The notes under the pieces were generated by a model. It was not told the origin of the DNA. It worked only from the letters and a program-made list of their open reading frames with translations, and searched no databases. From the NCBI RefSeq assembly GCF_001571405.1, contig NZ_BCNX01000004.1, positions 62,001 to 126,000 of the forward strand: a stretch of 64,000 nt of DNA, given 5' to 3'. A program made the position numbers and the translations under genes. How positions within the stretch are numbered: the first letter of the stretch is position 1; every line of letters starts with the position of its first letter. Source of the DNA: Methanoculleus thermophilus (GTDB taxonomy: Archaea; Halobacteriota; Methanomicrobia; Methanomicrobiales; Methanoculleaceae). Of this stretch, positions 1 to 8,457 are shown in pieces.

Positions 1-297
1 TCATTTGTATGCGATGTCCCGAAGGCCAGCAGGGGGTTCCGGGTGCCGTATTCTTGTGCTTGTGGGTGTTAACTGTCGGGCCGTCTTTGGTTCTCCACGT
101 CTGTCCGGTTCGGGCGGCGCTATCTGCTTGTAATGGGGTAGCAACGTGGGCGGTATTTGGGATGCCTTAAGGTCCCTGATTGCCCTGGGTGTTGGTGGTT
201 GTGATTGCGGGGCGATCTCGGGGGCTCGATGAGTTTTTTCGATCGCCGTATTGAGGTTGTGGCTCCCGATCGCGGACCTCGAGATGTAATGGATCAT
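1..297 (-). CDS. hypothetical small basic, proline-rich protein
   Basis: An open frame of 98 codons whose ATG overlaps the stop of the preceding minus-strand ORF in an ATGA arrangement, which suggests translational coupling. The product is rich in Pro, Arg and Lys and has no membrane segment or motif I recognise. The TGA stop falls on the first three bases of the window, so the frame is complete. Codon third positions lack the strong GC bias of neighbouring genes, which weakens the coding case. It may instead be non-coding DNA; the only positive evidence is the 4-base overlap with the ORF before it. Confidence 0.3.
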   Translation of the reverse strand: MIHYISRSAIGSHNLNTAIEKTHRAPEIAPQSQPPTPRAIRDLKASQIPPTLLPHYKQIAPPEPDRRGEPKTARQLTPTSTRIRHPEPPAGLRDIAYK

Positions 298-494
298 CTG
301 AAACGACGATCGGGCGTAAAATCGCGTTTGTAACGATAATTTATATACTGGTCCGGGGGCTCCCTGTTGCTTGAGGTGTTCCGGCGTTCACTTTCTCCCC
401 GCACGGTGGGGGCTTCATATGCTGGGGGAAGAATGTATTCATCAGGGTCTGTATCCCAATCCACCGGGATAGCAGCCCCCATACCTCCTAACAC
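294..494 (-). CDS. hypothetical small acidic protein with strong ribosome-binding site
   Basis: A 66-codon frame starting at GTG (492-494). A full AGGAGG lies five bases upstream of this GTG on the minus strand, near-ideal Shine-Dalgarno spacing. The N-terminal half is acidic (a run with Asp, Glu, Tyr and Pro around residues 11-28) and the C-terminal half is basic. No family is recognised. The ORF ends in an ATGA overlap with the next frame, and its start overlaps the TAG of a still smaller upstream frame (ATG at 536-538, stop 488-490). A second AGGAGG sits just inside the frame, before an ATG at 482. Base composition is not strongly gene-like, so the call rests on the start signals. Confidence 0.4.
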   Translation of the reverse strand: MLGGMGAAIPVDWDTDPDEYILPPAYEAPTVRGESERRNTSSNREPPDQYINYRYKRDFTPDRRFR

Positions 495-802
495 AGATAC
501 CTCCTGTATCCATCAGAAATACTTTTTTTGTTCTCCATTCTCTTATGGAATGGGTTCTCTCTATGGGTTTCGCGGCTATATGTGGGCGGTGCTTTGCGTC
601 CCCGGTCTCTGACTGGCTTCACGCCACCTTCTGGCGTTCTGGCCTCGCAACGGGGTGGGGTTTCCTCCTCATGTGGGGGTCCGGGGTGGTCGCGACCGAT
701 ACTTGTTGCCGGGGCCGCTTGGTTTGTCCCGGGAAAATGTGATTGCGGGGAATAGTGATTTACCGCAATTTTGATATGCTCCGTTATTCCATCTATTCTA
801 CA
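495..802. other. intergenic region before the recombinase gene
   Basis: About 300 bases without a convincing gene. On the minus strand it holds a possible 16-codon frame (488-538) with an A/T-rich run just upstream that could act as a TATA element for the small ORFs at 1-494. On the plus strand there is a T7 run at 523-529 preceded by a GATAC/GTATC hairpin (496-510). A 10-base palindrome GGTCGCGACC lies near 688. The leader of the recombinase gene occupies the right end. Confidence 0.35.
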
Positions 803-1750
803 ATGGAGAGTGCGCTTTTCTCTGAATGGCTGGATCGCTTCAGCAACTATCTTCGGATGCGTAATTACTCGCCCCGGACCATCAGAAAGTACGAGCAGAC
901 CATCCAGCGCTTTGCCCGGTACGCCTGGCTCCGGCAGCACTCGTCCCCGGACCTGGTCAATTTCGATGAAGAGTCGCTCAATACTGCACCTCTTGATGCG
1001 GATGTCAACGTCTCTGCGGCGCTGATCACCGATTTCTTCTCCAGTCTCTCAGAAGGGCGTGACTATAAGCCCAAGACCTTTCACCGCATGATATCGACTC
1101 TTTCTTCGTTCTACCGCTTCCTTTACGCTCAGGGGGTCGTTGTTGCAAACCCTATGCTCGGGGTGGAACGGCCCCGGATCAAGAATCAGGAACTGAAATA
1201 CCTCAAACACAGCCAGGTGATTCGTCTTATCAAGTCGATTCCTGATGAGCGGGACCGGTTGATTGTTCGCTTGATCTACGCTACCGGCGTTCGTGTTTCG
1301 GAGCTCTGCTCAATTAACATCGAGGATATCGATTTTGAAGAGCAGACAATCCGGGTGAAAGGAAAAGGCGATAAAATCCGGATGGTGTTCATCGATGCTG
1401 AGACGCTTGATCTGATTGATCAATTCATCGGCAACAAGATTGAAGGGCCGCTCTTCGTGGGTCAGCAGGGCAACCACCTCTCTCCTAGGACGGTCCAGCA
1501 TCTCTTCAGGAAATACGCTCCTCCGGGGATTACTCCTCACAAAATCCGGCATTCCTACGCGAGTGAACTCTACCGGCGGTCGAAGAACCTCCGTGTCGTG
1601 CAGGAGAACCTGGGGCACTCCTCCATCAAGACGACCGAGATTTATCTCCACACTGATATTGAGGAGCGCAAACGCGTCTACCAGCAGTATTTCCCGCTCT
1701 CAAACGGGAAAGATGGTATGCTGGATCGGTCTGATCAGGAATGGCGATAA
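803..1750 (+). CDS. xerA: tyrosine recombinase, XerA/XerC-D type
   Basis: Site-specific tyrosine recombinase of 315 residues, the usual length for archaeal Xer proteins that resolve chromosome dimers. An N-terminal SAM-like DNA-binding domain (about residues 5-115) precedes the catalytic domain (about 130-300). The catalytic set is complete: Arg164 in the ATGVR motif, Lys188, His246 and Arg249 (PHKIRH), His272 (LGHSS) and nucleophile Tyr281. The ATG at 803 gives the normal Xer N-terminus; in-frame alternatives are ATG 776 and TTG 743. It stands alone, with no excisionase, relaxase or phage genes nearby, so a chromosomal role is more likely than an element integrase. Confidence 0.9.
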   Translation: MESALFSEWLDRFSNYLRMRNYSPRTIRKYEQTIQRFARYAWLRQHSSPDLVNFDEESLNTAPLDADVNVSAALITDFFSSLSEGRDYKPKTFHRMISTLSSFYRFLYAQGVVVANPMLGVERPRIKNQELKYLKHSQVIRLIKSIPDERDRLIVRLIYATGVRVSELCSINIEDIDFEEQTIRVKGKGDKIRMVFIDAETLDLIDQFIGNKIEGPLFVGQQGNHLSPRTVQHLFRKYAPPGITPHKIRHSYASELYRRSKNLRVVQENLGHSSIKTTEIYLHTDIEERKRVYQQYFPLSNGKDGMLDRSDQEWR

Positions 1751-1930
1751 ACCATATGATGCTATATGGATTGGGTGTGGTGTTGGGTCCTGGCTGGAGC
1801 GTGGAGCCGGGTCGCTGGTACGTGACCTCATGCCGCAAAACCTCTGAAACCGCGCTCCCTTCTTTTGTTTTGGGTTCCTGCCTCTCCCTTTTGGCAACGC
1901 TCAAATTGCTGGGATGCCTATCGTATCAAT

Positions 1931-2872
1931 ATGCGTTACATTGTCACAGGTGGGGCAGGGTTCATCGGTTCCAACCTTGCAGAACAACTGGTGCGGGACG
2001 GGCATGAGGTTGTGATTGTCGATGACCTCTCCACCGGACGGAGCGAGAATATCAAGCATATCATCGATCACCCGAGGGTGACGTTCATCGAAGGGAGCGT
2101 CACTGACCTTGCTCTCCTTATCGATGCCTGTGGCGGGGCGGACGGCATCTTCCACCAGGCGGCCATTGCCTCAGTCCCCCGCTCCGTAAAAGACCCCCTT
2201 GAGACGAACGCAGTAAATATCGGAGGAACCGTGAACGTCCTCTGGGCCGCGAAGGAGTGCGGCGTTCCGGCCGTCGTGGCAGCCTCCACATCTGCGATCT
2301 ACGGCGATGACCCGGTCTTCCCCAAACATGAAGAGATGAGGCCGACCCCCCTCTCGCCCTATGCGGTCTCGAAACTCGCGGGTGAGTACTACGGGAAGGT
2401 TTTCTCGGACCTCTACGGCATCCGGACGACGTTCCTCCGCTACTTCAATGTCTTTGGGCCCCGTCAGGACCCAAACTCGGAATATGCAGCAGTGATCCCG
2501 AAGTTCATCACCCGCCTGCTCGATGGAAAACCGCCGATCATCTACGGTGACGGGGAGCAGACCCGGGACTTTGTCTATGTTTTAGATGTGGTCCGGGCAA
2601 ACATTCTCGCGATGGAGAGCGGTGCCACCGGTGTCTTCAATATCGCCGGGGGGCGCCGGATCAACCTTAACGAACTTGCCCGGAACCTTGGAGAGATCAT
2701 GGGAGTGCACACGCCGCCTATATACGAACCTCCACGGTTGGGGGATGTGCGCGATTCTCTTGCCGATATATCCCGGGCTAGAGTTGCCTTTGGCTATTCC
2801 CCTCGTTACGCCCTCAAAGAGGGGCTCCGGGAGACGGTGATCTGGTTTAGGGACAGTGGCAGGTATCGATAG
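1931..2872 (+). CDS. NAD-dependent epimerase/dehydratase (UDP-glucose 4-epimerase-like)
   Basis: Extended short-chain dehydrogenase of 313 residues. The Rossmann motif GGAGFIG is at residues 7-13 and the catalytic YAVSK (Tyr and Lys) lies in the middle of the protein; a substrate-domain motif resembling RYFNVFGPRQDP follows. The family interconverts nucleotide sugars, and UDP-glucose or UDP-N-acetylglucosamine 4-epimerase activity is the likeliest, but exact substrate cannot be read from the sequence. ATG 1931 is chosen because it begins directly with the nucleotide-binding strand; an upstream in-frame start at 1865 would add 22 residues not typical of the family. It sits with GDP-mannose and polysaccharide-export genes, which fits a surface-glycan or S-layer glycosylation role. 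Confidence 0.85.
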   Translation: MRYIVTGGAGFIGSNLAEQLVRDGHEVVIVDDLSTGRSENIKHIIDHPRVTFIEGSVTDLALLIDACGGADGIFHQAAIASVPRSVKDPLETNAVNIGGTVNVLWAAKECGVPAVVAASTSAIYGDDPVFPKHEEMRPTPLSPYAVSKLAGEYYGKVFSDLYGIRTTFLRYFNVFGPRQDPNSEYAAVIPKFITRLLDGKPPIIYGDGEQTRDFVYVLDVVRANILAMESGATGVFNIAGGRRINLNELARNLGEIMGVHTPPIYEPPRLGDVRDSLADISRARVAFGYSPRYALKEGLRETVIWFRDSGRYR

Positions 2873-2958
2873 CTCTTCCCGGGTTTGGGGCCGTGTCTGG
2901 CGTCCTGCCCGAGAGATCCCTGCCCGCTCTATTTTCCGTGCGTTCTGCGGTAGGAACC

Positions 2959-2966
2959 TATATATT
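2959..2966 (+). promoter_or_regulatory. TATA box for the TPR-protein gene
   Basis: TATATATT lies about 40 bases before the ATG at 3002, so a transcript would start near 2990. A GAGGTG Shine-Dalgarno element follows, seven bases before the ATG. Confidence 0.5.
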
Positions 2967-3001
2967 GTCTCCCCCCAGTATGGGGTGCGAGGTGCGAATG
3001 T

Positions 3002-3445
3002 ATGCCCCGATTGATTTCACCAGAGGCTCCGCCTGCCGGAGATGACAGTAACGCGTTACGGGCGTACAGCAACGTAACAGCGGAGAATCCAAACGACTCT
3101 ACAGCCTTAAACAACTGGGGTGTGGCGCTTGAACGGGAGGGCCGATACGAAGAAGCGCTCGCTGCATTCAATGCGGCGCTCCTATGCGACAACGAGGATG
3201 TCTACGCCTGGAACAACCGGGCTGTGATCCTCGCCCGGCTCGGTCGCCCCCGGGAAGCGGTGCTTGCATGCAGGCAGGCGCTCGCGATCGACCAGTCGTG
3301 CATCTTTGCCTGGGTTACCTACGGTATGGTGCTCGGCCGGCTTGGGAACTACCGGGAGGCTGAAGAGGCTCTTGCAATTGCAGAGGATCTTGATCCACAG
3401 GCCCGGGCGCTCTATCCCGGAAACTTGACGATGACCCGGGCATGA
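3002..3445 (+). CDS. tetratricopeptide-repeat protein
   Basis: A 147-residue soluble protein made almost entirely of TPR helices. About three repeats can be followed, each with the pattern of Trp/Asn-Asn-hydrophobic then a small-residue helix (for example NNWGVAL and WNNRAVILARLG), from residue 30 to 140. TPR units are protein-protein scaffolds; no enzymatic domain is fused here. The gene has its own TATA box and a GAGGTG ribosome-binding site. It lies between the epimerase and GDP-mannose genes on the same strand, but promoter and 280-base gap argue for independent transcription. Partner unknown. Confidence 0.8.
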   Translation: MPRLISPEAPPAGDDSNALRAYSNVTAENPNDSTALNNWGVALEREGRYEEALAAFNAALLCDNEDVYAWNNRAVILARLGRPREAVLACRQALAIDQSCIFAWVTYGMVLGRLGNYREAEEALAIAEDLDPQARALYPGNLTMTRA

Positions 3446-3725
3446 GCGGGTGTCTGCTCATCTTCTTGGCACAGCCGGTCCTGTGGGGGTAACTGCAGGC
3501 ATTCCTTTGTCTCCCGGGTCGATACACCATATCATGCGATATGAGAGCACTGTTTGGCGGGTTGTCTCTCAGCGGCTCTGTTTCAGTATCACCCGCAGCC
3601 CGGACCCAATCCCTGCCCCCATCGAACTCGGCCCGGGTTTACTCAAACTCGGGTTGGGACCTTACGCTTTTATCTCCCTTATCACATAGTATAGTTGAGT
3701 GCCCCTCCGGCACGGAGTCGATCCC
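3446..3725. other. intergenic region with probable manC promoter
   Basis: No gene is supported here. A T/A-rich element around 3668-3674 lies about 55 bases upstream of the ATG at 3726 and may be the promoter of the GDP-mannose pyrophosphorylase gene. Confidence 0.35.
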
Positions 3726-5078
3726 ATGAAGACGCTCATACTTGCAGGCGGGAGCGGCACCCGTCTCTTCCCGCTCTCAAGGGAACACTACCCCAAACAG
3801 TTCATCCCGCTTATTGACGACGAATCCCTCTTTCAGAAGACTGTGAAGAGATCGCTCCTCTTCTCCTCTCCGCAGGAGATCGCGATTGTCACCAATACGG
3901 ATCACCGGTTCCTGGTCCGGGACCAACTCGCTGCCATCGGGTGCGACTGCCAGGTCCTTGTGGAGCCGGTGGGCAAGAACACCCTGCCGGCAATCTACTA
4001 CGGCGTCCATGAGGTCACCCGGGAGGACGGGCCGGACACGATCGCGGTTCTCCCCTCGGATCACCTGGTCACTGCGGACGAGAAGTTTCAAGAGGCCTTC
4101 CGTCGGGCAGGACAACTTGCAAAGGATTACCTGGTGGTCTTTGGAGTGCGGCCCACCTCGCCCCATACCGGCTACGGTTACATCCGCCCGGGTGAACCTC
4201 TCGCGGACGGTCTACTCGTGGATGCGTTCGTAGAAAAGCCCGATCTCGCGACCGCAGAGAAGTATGTTGCCAACGGCTACCTCTGGAACTCGGGGATGTT
4301 CTGCTTCGATGCCGACCTCTTCCTCGCCGAGTGCGAGCGATGCGCGCCGGAGGTGGCCCGGGCCTTCGAGCGCCCGGTCGATGAGGCATACGGGGTGGCC
4401 CCTGCCCTCTCCATCGACTATGGGATCATGGAAAAGACACGGCGGGCGGCTGTCGTCCCGCTTGAATGCGATTGGAACGACGTCGGGAACTTCGACGCGC
4501 TTTATGCCGCCCTGCCTAAGAACGAGAGTGGTAACGCCGTCAGAGGCGAGCATATTGGAATCGACTCCTCTGATAACCTGATCCTCTCCGACCGCCTGGT
4601 CGCCACTGTTGGGGTCCACGATCTCGCCATCGTTGAGACGAAGGATGCAATCCTCATCGCGAACCGTGACGAGGCTCAGCGGGTGGGTGAGATTGCAAAG
4701 GCCCTCCGGGAGAAGGGAGACTCCCGTGCCCTCTTCCACACACAGGTCCACCGGCCCTGGGGATCGTATACGAACCTCGAGGAGGGGCGGTCGTACAAGA
4801 TCAAGCGCGTCACCGTCCCCCCGAAGCGGCGCCTCTCTCTGCAGATGCACCACCACCGGTCCGAGCACTGGGTGGTCGTCACCGGCTGCGCCGAGGTGAC
4901 GATCGGGGGTGTGACCTCCCTCCTCCGGAACGGCGAATCCACGTTCGTTCCGGCGGGGACCGTTCACCGGCTCGCGAACCCCGGCCTCCTGCCGCTCGAA
5001 CTGATTGAGGTTCAGATCGGCGAGTATACGGGCGAAGACGATATCGTCCGGTTTGAGGACGACTTCGAGCGGGCGTGA
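3726..5078 (+). CDS. manC: mannose-1-phosphate guanylyltransferase / mannose-6-phosphate isomerase
   Basis: Makes GDP-mannose from mannose-1-phosphate and GTP; the fused C-terminal cupin is of the type-II phosphomannose isomerase family. The 450-residue length matches bifunctional ManC/AlgA/XanB enzymes. The N-terminal nucleotidyltransferase domain carries GGSGTRLFPLSR (residues 8-19) and a sugar-binding FVEKP motif; the C-terminal part has the cupin region with HRPWGSY, the QMHHHRSEHW metal-binding histidines and a following GE motif. ATG 3726 begins directly with the pyrophosphorylase signature, preceded by a GGAG ribosome-binding site; the upstream in-frame start at 3699 adds nine unusual residues. 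GDP-mannose would feed mannosylated surface glycans. Confidence 0.93.
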   Translation: MKTLILAGGSGTRLFPLSREHYPKQFIPLIDDESLFQKTVKRSLLFSSPQEIAIVTNTDHRFLVRDQLAAIGCDCQVLVEPVGKNTLPAIYYGVHEVTREDGPDTIAVLPSDHLVTADEKFQEAFRRAGQLAKDYLVVFGVRPTSPHTGYGYIRPGEPLADGLLVDAFVEKPDLATAEKYVANGYLWNSGMFCFDADLFLAECERCAPEVARAFERPVDEAYGVAPALSIDYGIMEKTRRAAVVPLECDWNDVGNFDALYAALPKNESGNAVRGEHIGIDSSDNLILSDRLVATVGVHDLAIVETKDAILIANRDEAQRVGEIAKALREKGDSRALFHTQVHRPWGSYTNLEEGRSYKIKRVTVPPKRRLSLQMHHHRSEHWVVVTGCAEVTIGGVTSLLRNGESTFVPAGTVHRLANPGLLPLELIEVQIGEYTGEDDIVRFEDDFERA

Positions 5079-5198
5079 GCGGCGGCACCCCACCCCGCTC
5101 CCTGACCTCCTACGCGTGTCCTCTACCAAACCGATATAACCCCGAGACGCGTAGTACATAAGAGCTGGTACGGCAGGTATCGGTAGTTTCCTCTTCGC

Positions 5199-5271
5199 AC
5201 CCCCGTGGTGTAGTGGTCAATCATGCAGGACTTTGGATCCGGCGACGGCGGTTCGAATCCGCCCGGGGGTA
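5199..5271 (+). tRNA. tRNA-Gln (anticodon TTG)
   Basis: A cloverleaf of 73 bases folds here: the 7-bp acceptor stem pairs 5199-5205 with 5264-5270, discriminator A is at 5271, the T arm is GGCGG/CCGCC around TTCGAAT, and anticodon TTG is at 5233-5235 in loop CTTTGGA. CCA is not encoded. The anticodon stem 5226-5230/5238-5242 has an A-G mismatch at its second pair (5227 with 5241). Candidate upstream A/T elements are around 5129-5136 and 5154-5160. Gln-tRNA in this organism would be made by the GatDE or GatCAB transamidation route, since archaea lack GlnRS. Confidence 0.93.
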
Positions 5272-5771
5272 CTCGTTTTAAACCGGGATGGTCGCCCCAA
5301 AAGGATCTCCCCTTCGATATTCTAATCGGAGTGCATACTCCCTAAGATCCGAACCATATTTCTGGTATCGAGGGTGAAACAGTTTCCCATTGGGTATCTC
5401 ACCCCCAGTTCTCCAACTCTGGTACTCTGAACCATCGCATCTCGCCACTCTGAGGTTGGCCCGGGAGGAGGTATCTCCTCTGTATCTTTTCGGATCTCAT
5501 ACCTGGATCGGAGCAAGAGTTGAGGAAGAACGCTTGGTATACGCTTTTCTCCAATAATTCAAGATGATACCGGTGTAGCGGCGATTCAGCGCTGTAATTT
5601 TGCTGGATCGTCGTATCCGCTGCCGCCGGTATTTTGGATGTGCTGGTGCCGGTTTGCTCTCTACATCTGCACTTCGCTGTTATCTGAGTGGAATAAACCA
5701 GCGTACAGTCTCGACAGTGCTCTATCTGGATTCTCTGAGGTCAAGCGAAACGTATATTATCAGGCTAAGGA
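5272..5771. other. 500-base intergenic region downstream of tRNA-Gln
   Basis: No convincing gene. A 64-codon minus-strand frame (5322-5516) has no recognisable family and no clear start signals. Composition becomes more A/T-rich than in the housekeeping regions. The right end holds an A/T element GTATATTAT (about 5752-5760) just before the flippase gene. Confidence 0.4.
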
Positions 5772-7256
5772 ATGGACAGTTCCATGGTGAGCTTCCTCGG
5801 CAACGTCTTCAAACTTACGACAGGCACTACGCTCGCCCAAATAGCCGGTATCATTCTTATCCCAGTAATTACGCGGATCTACTCCCCAGAGTTCTTTGGA
5901 GTCAACCAACTCTTCATATCTATCGCAGCGTTGATCGTGGGCATCTCATCGCTCTCCTACGATTCAACCATCATGCTGCCGAAGCACGATGAAGACTCCA
6001 TAAATATCTTCGCGCTATGTACACTCTGGATACTGGGCACATCTGCTGTAGTTGGCGTTATATTTATCGGATTTGGGGATTGGTTCGGAGACTTTTTCGG
6101 GGCTCCGGCGATCGTCGGTTATTTCATATGGCTGCCGTTTTTCGTCGTTCTCAGCAGTTTCTTCGAGCTCCTGAGGGAATGGCTCTCCCGGAGGGTGAAA
6201 TTCGGTGCCCTTTCCAGGGGTATAGTTCTGAATACTGCATCAACAAAGCTCATACAAATCGGTGGCGGGTTGGTTGCAGCCTCTCCCCTTGGACTAATTC
6301 TGGGTAATGTGGGAGGCACGGGACTCGCTGTTCTCTTCATGCTTAGGGAGTTAAAGGATGATGTAGCACTCTTAAAGACTGTTACTCTGAAACGAATGAG
6401 AGAACTGGCTATACGCTACAAAGATTTCGCAATCTACGGTTCTGCAGGGGGCGTTGCAAACAGCATATCCTTGGAACTCCCTACCTTCATGCTCGCTTAC
6501 TTCTTCAGCCCCGCTATTCTTGGGTACTATGCTCTTGCCACAATGGCGGTAAGGCTGCCAATGGGAATGGTAGGAACGGCAATCGCTCAGGTATTCTACC
6601 AGAAAGCGAGCGAGGAAAAGAATCGTACTGGGAGCGTTAAGGCTGTCATCCGGGAGGTCCACACCCGGCTCATCGCCATTGGTGTCTTTCCTTTCGTTGT
6701 CTTTGTCATTCTTGCTGAAGATCTCTTTACTTTCGTCTTCGGTATGAACTGGCTCACCGCCGGGACCTATGCACAGATCCTCGCCCCCTGGTTCTTTGCT
6801 GTCTTTATATTCACACCCATCTCGTCTCTGTTTGGAGTTCTTGAAAGGCAGAAGGGATATCTCTCTTTCGAGATCGTGACTCTCTGCACATGGGCACTCA
6901 TCTTCTACGTTGGTGGTACTTTCGGTGACCCATTCTTTACACTTACCCTCTTCTCTCTCTGCGGCATGCTCATATGGGGGTCGAAGGCTGTATACCTCAT
7001 AAGGGCGTCCGGCGCTGGATATCGAGATAGCGCCTTTAGCCTGTTCCGGCACCTTTTACTCAGCGTCATTGTCTCTCTTCCCCTCATGTTCGCGGTATAC
7101 ATGGGGCTTCCGCTTCTGATCCTGTTTGGGGTTGCAGGAATAACCACGGTTGTTTACTATCTTCTGCTCTTCTTCACGGATACACTGATCCGCAGGGAAC
7201 TTATGGAGATGCTACAGGGAACGATTCCCATGAAATACATCGACTGGAGGGAGTAG
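5772..7256 (+). CDS. polysaccharide/lipid-linked oligosaccharide flippase (Wzx-like, MOP superfamily)
   Basis: Integral membrane protein of 494 residues with about 12-14 hydrophobic segments spread over its whole length, the architecture of MOP-superfamily flippases that move lipid-linked sugar chains across the membrane. The N-terminus (hydrophobic helix, LAQIAGIILIPVITRIYSP) is typical of the Wzx/RfbX family. The ATG at 5772 is preceded by AAGGA immediately upstream; a second ATG at 5784 lies about 28 bases after an A/T element and could be a leaderless start. No glycosyltransferases are adjacent, which is unusual: flippases are normally embedded in glycan clusters. Confidence 0.85.
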   Translation: MDSSMVSFLGNVFKLTTGTTLAQIAGIILIPVITRIYSPEFFGVNQLFISIAALIVGISSLSYDSTIMLPKHDEDSINIFALCTLWILGTSAVVGVIFIGFGDWFGDFFGAPAIVGYFIWLPFFVVLSSFFELLREWLSRRVKFGALSRGIVLNTASTKLIQIGGGLVAASPLGLILGNVGGTGLAVLFMLRELKDDVALLKTVTLKRMRELAIRYKDFAIYGSAGGVANSISLELPTFMLAYFFSPAILGYYALATMAVRLPMGMVGTAIAQVFYQKASEEKNRTGSVKAVIREVHTRLIAIGVFPFVVFVILAEDLFTFVFGMNWLTAGTYAQILAPWFFAVFIFTPISSLFGVLERQKGYLSFEIVTLCTWALIFYVGGTFGDPFFTLTLFSLCGMLIWGSKAVYLIRASGAGYRDSAFSLFRHLLLSVIVSLPLMFAVYMGLPLLILFGVAGITTVVYYLLLFFTDTLIRRELMEMLQGTIPMKYIDWRE

Positions 7257-7467
7257 TTAAGTATATTACGATGATGGGATCGATACCTCTCGGAAAGTCG
7301 GCTCGAAAGGATTATTCAGAAAAATCACAATAAATACCCGTACGTTGGCTCCTTCTTCGGAGGGGGCTCCTCCGCGGGCCCAGAGATGCCTGCACTCCAT
7401 TTTTCTCCACCAGCTTCAATCATTTTGCCGCCTGCCATCCGGGCTCTCTCACTATTGGACTGAAGTT

Positions 7468-8457
7468 TCAGGACGACCTTAAAAGCGTTCTTCTCAGTCG
7501 GTATAATGTTGACATTGCTTTTGAAAATATGACTAACCTTGAATGGATTGGGATGTGTTCCGCCCCAAATTTTGCTTTGATTTGGAAACGAGGATTATCC
7601 GGATCCAGCCTCTGTCTTCCGAAAGAGACTTTCTCGTAGTCGTTATCCCATGCCCATTTGATCAGATCCCAGCTCAGATAATGATCTGGGGTATAATGCG
7701 GAAGATCACGGTTAAGAGCAAGGTACTCATAATAAACCGTTTTTCTGATTGGGTCCAGAAGTGCCAGCGCTCCGCCGGCGCAAAGAGCATCTTTTACTAA
7801 AATCGTGACTCTCAGTTCATTCGGCGAAAAAACATCCCAGATTCTCTCAAAAAAGGTTAATGGCAGGATTTCTCCTTTTATATGTGCTACATTCTTCGCA
7901 TAATATCGATAAAATTGTTTAATGTCAGATCGCCTGGACAACTCATGAATCTCAAATCCCTCTTTGTCAAATCTCCGGATGCTTTTTGCTGTTTTCTTTG
8001 AGAGAGTGTCCCATATCTTCTCTGGAGGCTTTTGCTTCAGGTTTAACACCATGTTGCCTGAGTTTTCGCCAGGGAAATTGCTGTATGTTATGTTATTGAG
8101 GATATCAGGATTGTACGTATCTATGCAAAGGAATGAGCACTCTGTTGCGAAGAGCGACAGGAGATGATCGATCTGACCGGCGTCAAAAGAATCGTTCAGA
8201 ATAACGTTAGTATATTCAGAGTAGGGTATGTTCTTTAGGCCTTGATAAAAGCCCACTGATTGACTGATAAATGGACATATTCCGACAACCTCCCGACCAT
8301 CCCGGACAAGGTAGTACTTCGTCTTTAAATCAAATTCTTTCTCAAGAATCTCTTTCCATCTTAAATCATGGAACAGAGTCCCCTCATTGGAGTGGGTATT
8401 GTATTCCTGCCATTGGTGTGCGTTGCCCCCGGATAGCAACTCAATCGAATAAACCAT
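7468..8457 (-). CDS. FemAB/GNAT-like N-acyltransferase
   Basis: A 329-residue protein of the FemAB-related (BioF2-like acetyltransferase) fold. The N-terminal part has the pattern of these proteins (FHDLRWKEILEKEF followed by a basic-hydrophobic strand), and the C-terminal GNAT half shows the GGALALLD strand, the YEYLAL segment and a GRQRLDPDNP motif near residue 285. Members transfer an acyl or aminoacyl group in cell-envelope or exopolysaccharide pathways; the substrate here is unknown. ATG 8457 starts the conserved domain; an upstream ATG at 8550 would add 31 residues. The gene is noticeably A/T-richer than neighbours, like the flippase it faces, suggesting shared acquisition. Confidence 0.75.
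   Translation of the reverse strand: MVYSIELLSGGNAHQWQEYNTHSNEGTLFHDLRWKEILEKEFDLKTKYYLVRDGREVVGICPFISQSVGFYQGLKNIPYSEYTNVILNDSFDAGQIDHLLSLFATECSFLCIDTYNPDILNNITYSNFPGENSGNMVLNLKQKPPEKIWDTLSKKTAKSIRRFDKEGFEIHELSRRSDIKQFYRYYAKNVAHIKGEILPLTFFERIWDVFSPNELRVTILVKDALCAGGALALLDPIRKTVYYEYLALNRDLPHYTPDHYLSWDLIKWAWDNDYEKVSFGRQRLDPDNPRFQIKAKFGAEHIPIHSRLVIFSKAMSTLYRLRRTLLRSS

Noticed and set aside
1865-1930. Upstream extension of the epimerase
   Set aside because: The residues before ATG 1931 are unlike the family; the Rossmann strand begins right after that ATG.
4212-5159. Minus-strand frame of 315 codons opposite manC
   Set aside because: Antisense of a strongly supported enzyme; no recognisable motif.
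5322-5516. 64-codon minus-strand frame between tRNA-Gln and the flippase
   Set aside because: No family resemblance and no start signals; most likely random open frame.
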